NCBI GenBank assembly: GCA_964036295.1
Contig: OZ038465.1
Location: 13,892,667-13,956,666, forward strand
DNA length: 64,000 nucleotides
Direction of reading: 5' to 3'
Source of the DNA: Plumapathes pennacea
Taxonomy: Eukaryota > Cnidaria > Anthozoa > Antipatharia > Myriopathidae
The notes below the pieces were generated by a model, which was given only the letters and a program-made list of their open reading frames with translations, did no database searches and was not told where the DNA came from. This document shows positions 36,649 through 47,000 of the stretch, one piece after another. Position 1 is the first letter of the stretch; the number at the start of each line of letters is the position of its first letter. A program made the translations under genes and the position numbers.

Positions 36649-38429
36649 CCTTCACGTTGTCATCTCGAAATTGTTTTTGCCATCATTTCACTCGCTTTAT
36701 GTCGCTGCAAGATTTTTAGAACGCTGTTTTGGCAGGGTAGGTCACCACTGTATCGGGGATTTCTAGTATTCGCTCCGATATCGGCACTTATTTTCCCGCT
36801 TATTTTTCTGATTGGATCAAATTTAACAGATTGCGTGGCGCGGGTTTTGGGTCGGAATTAGAATAATATTATAGTGCTTGCAGGCTCTCTTTTCTTGCGA
36901 TTACAGTTGAAGCTTCCTAGGCGGACACTCGTAAGCAGATAGCTCTTCTTACGGACGCCGTAACAGCCGGTCAGCACTTTTGAAGACATGTATGGACAGA
37001 AGCGGTTTGCTAATATTGTTCTAAAAAAAGCGGGACTGATTTTCCTGGCCGGGACCAAACATGCGGTAAAAAAAGACCCGATCGTTTAAATTAGATAGTT
37101 ATCCTGTGAAATTCGATGGACTAATACATCATTTGAAGCTAATATCAAGATGCCCACTAGTTCAGCTCCGTAAAGCACGCTTCCCAAACATCTACGGTAT
37201 TACTTTCATTTCAGATGTGTTTCAATTCTACAGTCAGGGCTTCCTGATAAAGAAAACCAAACATACACATCAATGACGGTAATTATTTGTTATTTTCTAT
37301 CGCTGTGTGGGTCCGCCATTTGCCAGTTCCCCGTCTACCCAGGCCCGAAGAGGGAAAGATAATTAGTCGGCTCCTAAGCCATAAGCGAATTATCCCTGAT
37401 GCCTGGTGGATGATTACGAGTTTTAGCTACTAGTTCCATTCCAGGTATGCTTCATTCGGTACTTATCAAAAAAGAAAATCAAAAAAGAAAACTAATGACA
37501 AAGAATTTTGCGGATCCGCCACAAGGCAGTTCCCTGTCCACCAACCTGCAGGCTTCTTATGAGGGAGAGATAATTCGGCCCCTAAGCCATAAATGAATTA
37601 TGCCGGGATAATTACGGTGTGCGAGGACAGTACAGCTTGTTTTATAGATGTGACCTGTCAGCCATATATGTGTCAATCAACAGGATGTGTTGCGATTATG
37701 AGAGCCACCATTTTTTTTTATCTTGGTTCTTTGCTCCATTTATTTGCACATCCGGCCAAATAGAACCCTTAGCTATATTAGTTTCAAATCAACGAAGTAC
37801 TTGTTTTGCAGACTTTCTGGATTTGATCGTTAAATGTTTTAGGAAGCTGAATTATGACAATTTTCATTATTGGTACATGCGCAGTTGTGCAACTCTGATT
37901 TCGCGTGTTGTTTGATGACTTACCACTTTCGCGTCTCCAATATTCTGACGAACTTTCTTTTTTTTCCCTCAGAAAATCCTCGAAGCAATTACATCGTACT
38001 AAAGCCTTATTCCATGCTGTTTTTAATTTTTGCAGATCCAGCGGAAGTGCCATAACCGGATCACTTGCGCGGACGGAGGCCGTGTAAGGAACTTGGAAGT
38101 TTAATAGGAGTTGAAGAGAGCGCCGCTAGTATCTGACATTTTTGCTCGTATCGTTGATCAGCATTGAGTAAGAGAAAAGTGGAAAACGAGGAACTGTAAA
38201 CTCACAGCAACAGTAATAGCCAACATCAATGACAAGTCTAAAATTCTGAAGGTTTTATCCTAGCATAAGTATGTTTCTCAAAGATAGGTCGTAACTGAAC
38301 TGGTCATCTTTCAACAGTGTAGCACTGAATTTCTTTCTACAAAACATTAAAAGTGGAAAAATAAAATACTTGTGACTCCTGAATACATAGGTTTGCTCGA
38401 AACACCATGAAGGGTCCGGTCGTCGGCTG
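36649..38429. other. Intergenic stretch with short repeats
   Basis: No gene is recognised. It contains two copies of a hairpin-forming motif (37358-37394, 37568-37601). Small open frames on both strands lack any family motif that I know. Confidence 0.5.
37358..37601 (+). repeat. Twice-repeated GATAATTC...GAATTATC hairpin motif
   Basis: The ~35 base motif GATAATTCGGCCCCTAAGCC followed by ATAA-TGAATTATC occurs at 37358-37394 and 37568-37601. It is preceded each time by a 'GG(A/T)CCGCCA...GGCAGTTCCC' or 'GCCAGTTCCC' context. A third copy is at 50858-50890. The ends GATAATTC and GAATTATC pair as an 8 bp stem. Confidence 0.7.
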
Positions 38430-38625
38430 ACTCTGTTCCCGCTCTCGCTCTCGTTCCTGCTCCCGTTCCCGCTCTCGCTTCCGCTTCCGTTTTCCCTCCC
38501 GCTCCCGCTCCCGCTCTCGTTCCCGCTCTCGCTTTCGCTTCCGTTTTCCCTCCCGCTCCCGCTCTCGTTCCCGCTCTCGCTTCCGCTTCCGTTTTCCCTC
38601 CCGCTCCCGCTGCTCGTTCCTCTCG
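38430..38625 (-). repeat. Polypyrimidine minisatellite
   Basis: This is a CTCGTTCCCGCT / TTCCGTTTTCCCTCCCGC tract with hexamer periodicity and higher-order units of about 48-54 bp (TTTTCCCTCCCGCTCCCGCT near 38491, 38545 and 38593). Read on the minus strand it gives an Arg-Glu/Lys-Arg string, which is a product of the repeat and not evidence for a gene. Strand asymmetry suggests possible triplex or H-DNA behaviour. Confidence 0.85.
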
Positions 38626-38712
38626 TATTTAGTCAATTCAAATTCTCGAACATATCCTAACGTTTGAGAGAAAAAGTAATATTTTTTTAGTAACTTTTAA
38701 TAGGAAAGCACT

Positions 38713-39030
38713 GTGAGATCCTATTCTATATAACAACAAATCTGATCAAGATATTCGTCAAGTTATGCAATAGCGCAGTCGGCAGAACGCCCAGCAACTG
38801 AGAATGAACCGTGAGATCCTATTCTGTATAACAAATCTGAACGAGCTAATTGTCAAGTGATGCAATAGCGCAGTCGGCAGAACACCCAGCAACTAAGAAT
38901 GAACCGTGAGATCCTATTGTATATAACAAATCTGAACGGGTTAATTGTCAAGTGATGAAATAGCGCAGTCGGCAGGACGCCCAGAAACTAAAGCAGAGGG
39001 TCGTGGTTCGAATCTTGGCTCTACCTTTTT
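38713..39030 (+). repeat. Three ~97 bp tandem repeats with tRNA-like Pol III boxes (SINE-like)
   Basis: Units start at 38713, 38811 and 38906 with GTGAGATCCTATT. Each contains TAGCGCAGTCGG (38771, 38866, 38961), a good A-box. Only the last unit continues into AGGGTCGTGGTTCGAATCT (B-box at 39005-39015), which gives a tRNA-Lys-like half followed by T-rich DNA. The arrangement suggests a tRNA-derived SINE whose 5' part was tandemly multiplied. The cloverleaf is too poor for a working tRNA. Confidence 0.65.
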
Positions 39031-39239
39031 TCTTTTTTCTCCCACTCATACGCATGCGCAGTACTCTTTCTTATGACGTCATCTATAGTCCCACATGTTG
39101 AAGGCGAACGCTAGCAATAAGGCCAGAATTTGTTCGCTTCTACGCCAAGCTTTAAACCGCCGGTTCGTAAGCTAAAGGCTTAATGATCAATGCTGAAAGC
39201 CTGATGCTGAAGTGCCGGGGTTTACCTCTCGAGGACATC

Positions 39240-39480
39240 TCGATGAGAAGAACTCCACTGGGGGGATTCTTGTCGAAGTTCTCTTGGGGGGACACCCTTA
39301 CTGGGGCCTGTCAGAACCCTCGGAAGGGGAGTACTGGTCAGGACTTCTGGAAGGGGGACCCTGGAAGGGGACCTGTCATTGCTCTGAAAGAGTTAACTGT
39401 CAGGACTTGCGGAAGGGGGACCCTAGAAAGAACCTGTCAGAACTCTCCAAAGGAGTACTGGTCAGGATTCCAGGCAAAGG
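39240..39480 (+). repeat. Imperfect ~60 bp minisatellite
   Basis: Phrases such as 'ACTGGTCAGGACTTCTGGAA' then GGGGGACCCT, and 'CCTGTCAGAACTCTCCAAAG', recur at about 60 base spacing between 39280 and 39480 (for example ~39333, ~39396 and ~39452). The long frames here follow from a period divisible by three and are not convincing genes. Confidence 0.6.
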
Positions 39481-39607
39481 GAGTCGCAAGAGGCGACTTC
39501 CTGCAAGGGTATCAATGACCACACTGGAACATGCAAAGCTGGAACAGAAGGAACTATTAAATCAAAATGAATAAATCAAAAAGTAAATAGATTAAAATAA
39601 TATATGC

Positions 39608-39646
39608 ACTGCGCATGCGTAGTATATACACTGCGCATGCGTAGTA
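39608..39646. repeat. Paired ACTGCGCATGCGTAGTA repeat
   Basis: There are two exact copies of ACTGCGCATGCGTAGTA, each containing the palindrome GCGCATGCG-like core, separated by 5 bases. A related GCATGCGCAGTACT lies at 39052. Confidence 0.7.
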
Positions 39647-40247
39647 GTGCTAACTACCTCATTAGCATCTCATTAACGAATTTTAGCCCGTTTTGACCTA
39701 AAATACCCCGTTGCCATGGCAACCAATTAATTTCCGGCCTTCTGATTGGCTAAGAGCTTCATTAACATTTTGGAATAAAATTAGCATACACAACCTATTG
39801 TTTTATCAAAGACATGTCTCCCAAAATTATTTTACAAGCCTCGCAAAATACACGTACTTCTGCACTAATTCTTAGCTCAAGACGTCAAAACTCAACTCAA
39901 TAAGTGCACGCACGTATAAAGGAACATCATTTATTCGCTACAGCGCAGTTACAGCAATAAAAACAAAGCCAAAAATCGAAAAATATCAACTACAAGTCTT
40001 ACAACATATCTCAGATTCGGCGCTAGCTGGCTTCAAATCACGTTCTAACAGTTCAAATGACTTATACAACTTATACAAACGACTCTTACAACAACCGGCA
40101 CCAGTTTACGAACCTTCTGTAGTCTTCAAAAGCGGAATATCCTTCACAACTGGGTCGTTCCGGTCCCTTCAAAACAAATGTATCAAAGTGTTGAGAGCAT
40201 TCGCTCGCAAGTCAATATCTCTTCGAACGAGTAATGAAGTATTTCCC

Positions 40248-40960
40248 CGATTGTCCTTTTGTGATGAAGACCATGCAACATGCCCGTCGTTTCTCATAAC
40301 TTCATACCACTGTCTTTAACACTCCAACAAATCCAAAAGTCTCTTGGTGTTGTCCTTAACATTTGCTGCTGTTCGACGGCAGGTTGTCCGTAGCAGTTTC
40401 AATGTCATCAGTAATTGCGTCCGGCTTCCACTGAACTGATTCAACATCAAGAGGGCATTCTGCAAAGAGCGGAGAGCAACGATCCCTTCACAAGTGACTC
40501 GTCTTGTGCTAAACTTCCCGTTGAAGAATGAAATACGTTTCTTGCGTAGAATGAGGCTTGGCGATATTTACTGCTCTCTCATCCAAGCCAGAGATTCGTA
40601 TGCGGCATGAGACACCGATTGTCCTTTTGTGATGAAGACTATGCAACATGCCCGTCGTTTCTCATAACTTCATAATGCTGTCTTGAACACTTCTATCGGA
40701 CTCCCCAGTCTCTTAATATTGTCTTGAATGTTCGCCGACCGCACGTTGTCCGTAGCGGGTTCAATATGTCATCAGTAAATGAGCTGATCCATCTTGGTTA
40801 TAAAGAGGGTTCACTGTAAGCAGCGGAGAGAAATAATTCCTTCACAGGCGATTCTTGTCCCAAATTTTCCGCTGGAGGAGATTATACGTTTCTTGCGTAG
40901 ACCGAGGTTTTGTGCCATTTTATCGCTCACACATCCTGGCCAGAGATTCGTACTGCATGA
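40248..40960 (+). repeat. Diverged tandem duplication, ~365 bp period
   Basis: About 40248-40612 and 40613-40960 align along their length: CGATTGTCCTTTTGTGATGA, CATGCCCGTCGTTTCTCATA, GTTGTCCGTAGC, CGTTTCTTGCGTAGA and CCAGAGATTCGTA in the same order. Frames on the minus strand are interrupted in both copies, so coding is not supported. No protein family was recognised. Confidence 0.75.
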
Positions 40961-42007
40961 TATATCCTTTTTGACAAGTATAGGACGATAGCAATCACTT
41001 GTAGAGGTCCAACAGGAAAAAATATCGCTGTCAACTCTCAAAATCAAACGCCACCTGAAGGCCAATATCGTACTGGTCAACATGCAAATCATGTAACAGC
41101 CTGAAAAGACAATAGGAAGAGACATCAGCAAAATCGTGGAATAACAATGACTGCAGCGTGCAAGATTTGATATTTCTTTTTGTTCGAAAACAAAAGACGG
41201 GTATACCTAATGCAAGAGAGCCAAATAGTACGAGACAAAAGAACGCCGGCCGGGAAATGAAAGAAAATTATTTAATAGTCAAAACATAAAGCCACCGGGT
41301 AACTCATCAGCTGTTCGACTGAAAACTCGACTCTATTACAATAAGAGAAATTTATCGAAACATCGCTACTATATTGCAGATGATAGATATTGAAAAGTTA
41401 GCAAAACGGGATACGCTTTTTGTTAAATAAATAGAAAGTTGTGCGAATGTACGTCCAGAAATTATACACAGCATACATCGATTATTCAGAAAATTCACGT
41501 CATTCTTCCTTTGATCCAGTTATTTTTTAATATTATTCAATTTATTGTACAAATTATTCTTTAGTCCGCCAGTGCTCGACATTAGCAGTTGCCCGCTATG
41601 CCGGTGCAACCAAAAATGTTGGTCGAGTAGGTAAATTCAGGGCCGGGCAACTAGAAATTACGAATCATCCAATTGTTTGAAGACAATCTACAGTCCAAAA
41701 ACAAACCTAAAACCTTAATGTCGCGGTATGGCTGTACGTATTCACACTACAGGGTTCTGGGCCGTCACGAAAACGCGAACAAACTTAAGTCTGATTTCAA
41801 GTCAACACAGGCAAGCAAGAGGTGGTGCGGTTGACCGGCGACCCAGATAGAGTCTTTTTTTTTTTTTTCGGGTGTCAAATATCACGAAGTAATTCACGAA
41901 ATACTTAAATGAAAGGACACTTGCCTGTATCTTGTTTTTATTTGCCTTTGGGCTATCTGTGGAGTCGACTATATAAATTCCGCGCCAATTTTCCGTCGGC
42001 TGGAGGC

Positions 42008-42345
42008 AAAACCCCGGGAGAGGGGGGGGTATCCCCAAAGTATATCTGATTTACTATACCCTATTTCAGACATGAATCCTAAATGTATACCCCATTTCAG
42101 ATCTTACTCCAAAAGGTATACCCTATTTCAAACCTATTTTAGAGATTTTTTTCTTTTGCAACAATTTCCACCCTGTGTTTTCTTCCATTACCATACAATG
42201 TCTGCATTATTAAAATTATACCCTATCCCAGGCCAAAAAAAATTGATACCCTATTTTAGACCAAAAAGGCAAAATCTATACCCTATTTCAGACTATATAT
42301 GCTTGAAAACAATACCCTTTGGGGCAGCTCCCCCCCCCAAAGGCA
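42008..42345 (-). mobile_element. Reverse copy of the GGTCTGAAATAGGGTA repeat
   Basis: Here TACCCTATTTCAGAC-type motifs (the complement) occur at about 42054, 42087, 42118, 42221, 42247 and 42280. They lie between G- and C-runs, with the same internal order as 36262-36648 when reversed, including the TTTTCTTCCATT...ATTATACC middle. Confidence 0.75.
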
Positions 42346-42479
42346 AAACAAGACCTGGACAAACGAAACCTGTGCTCACACTTGACACTGCATTTGGAGT
42401 GTGTTAAGGTGACTCCGGTATTTTATCGGTCACACTCATCCATGACAAACTTTGGATCATGACTTTTTTGGAGGTATAA

Positions 42480-42830
42480 TGAAAAACTGTATGCATATCT
42501 GACCACATACCATTAAATAAGAGGGGAGTTATTAGAGAGGGAGAGGGGAAGAGGGGGGCTTATTTAAAAAGATGAGATGACAACAAGAGGGACTGCAATT
42601 TCTTGATCAACAAAATACTGTGTGAATTTAGATGTGGCAAATGTAAAGTTAAAAAATATACAGCACCAAGCATCTAATGCATGTCAATTGTCTTGTTTCT
42701 TTACTGATTTTGGTGCTTAAAATTCAACCGCATGAAAAAGAGGGGAGGGGAGCTTATTTTAAACTCTTAATTTCCTCTTAAATTTGGATGGGAGTGGGCC
42801 ACCAGGGTCTAAAAACCCTTAAACTGTTAC
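42480..42830 (-). repeat. Dispersed repeat, inverted relative to 58420-58760
   Basis: The reverse complement of this stretch matches the DNA in intron 2 of copy 4. Shared phrases are 'TTAGATGCTTGGTG', 'CA..ATTTTGTTGATCAA', 'CCTCTTGTTG.CATCT.ATC' and 'TTTTTAAAT.AGCCCCC'. No coding content was seen. Confidence 0.65.
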
Positions 42831-43026
42831 ACTATAGTTTGATCAACTGGGATATAACCAAGAATGGTCAGGGTTTCCTTGAAGTGATGCATGTTACTTT
42901 AGTTTTATCAACTGGAATTATAACCAAGAATGATCAGGGTGTTTATCAGAGTGATGTTTTAAAATATAATGAATTTTATCACATGTCTAACCAAGAATTA
43001 CATGCATTCTTGCATTGGCTTGCATG

Positions 43027-43092
43027 AAAAAATAAAAATCAAAACAAATAAAAATAAAAATAAAAATAGAAATAGAAATAAAAATAAAAACC
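43027..43092. repeat. A-rich (AAAATA)n microsatellite
   Basis: AAAATAAAAATCAAAACAAA is followed by repeated AAATAA/AAATAG units, about 65 bases. Confidence 0.85.
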
Positions 43093-44072
43093 TGTGGTTC
43101 ACATAGCTCACAGCATGGCTCGCATGGTGACTCACACAGCTCACTGGCTCACACATTGTAAAACTCAAGTTGAAATATGGGCAATGAAACCTTTACACAA
43201 CTCAGACGAGTGGACAAGTAAACATTTTTTGTCCTAATATAAACATTACAATACACTGCAACTCAATTACTAATTATCGACATGATTAACTAGGGTCCGA
43301 ATTGGAATTACCAAGCCTTTCCCTGGAGCTATAGTGTTAAATTAAAAAGTTATAAGGTTAGGTTAGTGTGATTTGAGCACTGAAATTCACGAAGAGTTCT
43401 TGACGTTTTCCTCGTAATCCATTACTTTGCGGCTTACTGCAGGTGATGAATAAAACATTGCTGGTAAGCTAGTTCAGACTATTTTTGTTCCATCGAAGCT
43501 GTACTGATCGAACAAAGAATTTGCAAACAGTCGGAAGGTGGAAGATACTACATGTCAAGGTATAAAGTTTTTAAAATCGCATCGTTTACAGTTTAGTATT
43601 TGATAATTGGGTTCGTACCTGTTATCTTGACTTCCCTTGCATCTGTTGTTCTTAAGTGCATCTAAACAATGCATGATCGTTGCCAGCATATCGTGTTTAC
43701 ACAGCTGTCCGCCATTTTGAAAACATGTCCCAGAGTTCTTGAGCCACTTGCTACTTCGTTTCAGCCATTGCAGACGGCGCAACACTTTCACCCAAGTATC
43801 TTTCGGGTTATTGCGAGTCCTTGGTCATAATTGTTGCTAACAATGCAGACTTTCGATGAATTCTTGCCCTTTGATTCAGTTCATGTCGAGCGGGCCGCCA
43901 TTTTGTCGAGGGAGCCTGGGAAAAAGTGGTCTCCAGTTTTTCTGCAATTCTGAGTAACTCAGAGTGGAGAACTGTAGATATTGGACTATATCTTAGCCGA
44001 AAATAAAAAATTTTCATCGCAGATTCTTCCTTAACATCCATCATTTATACTTTACTGTGAAGCACTGTGAAG
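43093..44072. other. Intergenic stretch before the satellite
   Basis: No feature that I can support. Two minus-strand frames (43555-43791 and 43808-44044) have no recognisable domain, and the frames break between them. Confidence 0.4.
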
Positions 44073-47000
44073 CACTTCAGCTCAGTAAACTTATTATGCA
44101 TTTTGCCTCCATACATAACGTTTTAATGCAAATTTTTAAAACCGCCGTAGGCGAAAATCTAGTAGTAAATGTATCGTAATTCTGTTTGGCGCAATTATGG
44201 GATCCGTATTGCGGATGAACAAACAACATTGCCAGTGCATCTATTCCAACGCTCAATTAACAAATATATTTTACAACACATAGACGCATCACTATTATTT
44301 CAAAGACGAATAATACAGTTATACAGTAAACATGCGCATTTACGAACGTAATGCTGACCCCATAAGTGCGCCAAACAGAATCATGATACAATTACTACTA
44401 GATTTTCGCCTACGGCGGTTTTGAAAAAGTCCATTGAAACGCTACATGTGCAGGCCTCAGTTTGACAAAAAAAAAAGTGATGATAGCAAAGTACTAGTGT
44501 TAAGATACTCCAAAAGGAAAGGTCACACTTATTTTATTTAGACTAATTGAGAGACTATTAGACCTTTATTTTCTAATAAAAAAAATTCCCCAGCCCACCT
44601 ATACAAAATGTGCCTTCCTTCAGTTTGAATTCCGTTGCAGCATATTTCTTCAGCTCAGTAAACTTTCAACTGCTTGATGCGCTCTATACCTGCGAGCAGT
44701 GGTATTCACAGTTAGTTTTTATTTTATTTTATTTCATTTTATTTTAAGTTATCATTTTGTCGGCATGCATAACGTTTTTATGCAATTTTTTAAAACCGCC
44801 GTAGGCGAAAATCTAGTAGTAAATGCATCGTGATTCTGTTTGGCGCAATTATGGGATCCGTATTGCGGAAGAACAAACAACATTGGCAGTGCATCTATTC
44901 CAACGCTCAATTTAACAAATATACCTGTATTTTACAGTACATAGACGCATCATTCTTATTTAAAAGTCGAATAATTTCTGAAATAAGCAGTTATACAGTA
45001 AACATGCTTTATGGACGTAATGCAGATCCCATAAGTGCGCCAAACAGAATCACGATACAATTACTACTAGATTTTCGCCTACGGCGGTTTTGAAAAAGTC
45101 CATTGAAATGCTACATATGCAGGCCTCAGTTTGACAAAAAAAAAAAAGTGCTGATAGCAAAGTACTAGTGTTAAGATAACTCCAAAAGGAAAGGTCACTT
45201 ACTTCATTTAGACTAATTGAGAGACTATTAGACCTTAATTTTCTAATACAAAAAAAATTCCCCAACCCACCTATACAAAATGTGGCTTCCTTCAGTTCGA
45301 ATCCCGTTGCAGCATATTTCTTCAGCTCAGTAAACTTTCAACTCCTTGATGCGCTCTATACCTGCGAGCAGTGGTATTCACAGTTAGTTTTTTCTTTCTT
45401 CTTCTTTTTTTCTTTTCTTTTCTTTTAAGTTATCATTTTGTCGGCATGCATAACGTTTTAATACAATTTTTTAAAACCGCCGTAGGCGAAAATCTAGTAG
45501 TAAATGTATCGTAATTCTGTTTGGCGCAATTATGGGATCCGTATTGCGGAAGAACAAACAACATTTCCAGTGCATCTATTCCAACGCTCAATCTAACAAA
45601 TATACCTATATTTTACAGCACATAGACGCATCACTCTTATTTAAAAGACGAATAATTTCTGAAATAAACAGTTACACAGTAAATATGCGCATTTACGGAC
45701 GTAATGCAGATCCCATAAGTGCGCCAAACAGAATCACGATACAATTACTACTAGATTTTCGCCTACGGCGGTTTTGAAAAAGTCCATTGAAACGCTACAT
45801 ATGCAGGCCTCAGTTTGACAAAAGAAAAGTGCTGATAGCAAAGTACTAGCGTTAAGATAACTCCAAAAGGAAAGGACACACTTATTTTATTTAGACTAAT
45901 TGAGAGACTATTAGACCTTGATTTTCTAATACAAAAAAATTCCCCAACCCACTTATACAAAATGTGGCTTCCTTCAGTTCGAATTCCGTTGCAGCATATT
46001 TCTTCAGCTCAGTAAACTTTCAACTGCTTGATGCGCTCTATACCTGCGAGCAATACTATTCACAGTTAGTTCTTTTTTTTTTTTTTTTTTTTTCTTTTAT
46101 TTTAAGTTATCATTTTGTCGGAATGCATAACGTTTTTATGCAATTTTTTAAAACCGCCGTAGGCGAAAATCTAGTAGTAAATGTATCGTAATTCTGTTTG
46201 GCGCAATTATGGGATCCGTATTGTGGAAGAACAAACAACATTGGCAGTGCATCTAATCCAACGCTCAATTTAACAAACAAACGTATATTTTACAACAAAT
46301 AGACGCATCACTCTTATTTAAAAGACGAATAATTTCTGAAATAAACAGTTACACAGTAAATATGCGCATTTACGGACGTAATGCAGATCCCATAAGTGCG
46401 CCAAACAGAATCACGATACAATTACTACTAGATTTTCGCCTACGGCGGTTTTGAAAAAGTCCATTGAAACGCTACATATGCAGGCCTCAGTTTGACAAAA
46501 GAAAAGTGCTGATAGCAAAGTACTGGTGTTAAGATAACTCCAAAAGGAAAGGTCTCACTTATTTTATTTAGACTAATTGAGAGACTATTAGACCTTGATT
46601 TTCTAATACAAAAAAATTCCCCAACCCACCTATACAAAATGTGGCTTCCTTCAGTTCGAATCCCGTTGCAGCATATTTCTTCAGCTCAGTAAACTTTCAA
46701 CTGCTTGATGCGCTCTATACCTGCGAGCAGTGGTATTCACAGTTAGTTTTTCTTTCTTCTTCGTTTTTTCTTTTCTTTTCTTTTAAGTTATCATTTTGTC
46801 GGCATGCATAACGTTTTAATGCAATTTTTTAAAACCGCCGTAGGCGAAAATCTAGTAGTAAATGTATCGTGATTCTGTTTGGCGCAATTATGGGATCCAT
46901 ATTGCGGATGAACAAACAACATTGCCAGTGCATCTATTCCAACGCTCAATTTAAAAAATATACCTATATTTTACAGCACATAAACGCATCACTCTTATTT

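Noticed and set aside
38337..38636. 99-codon Arg/Glu/Lys-rich minus-strand frame
   Set aside because: It is entirely the translation of the polypyrimidine minisatellite.
38955..39030. Functional tRNA gene
   Set aside because: A and B boxes are present, but the acceptor and anticodon stems do not pair well. It is better described as a SINE-like remnant.
39183..39574. Two overlapping 111-120 codon frames
   Set aside because: They arise from a ~60 bp minisatellite whose period is a multiple of three. Two frames are open at once, as expected for a repeat.
40811..41131. 106-codon minus-strand frame
   Set aside because: The tandem homologous copy is interrupted in the same frame, and no family or splice structure is convincing.
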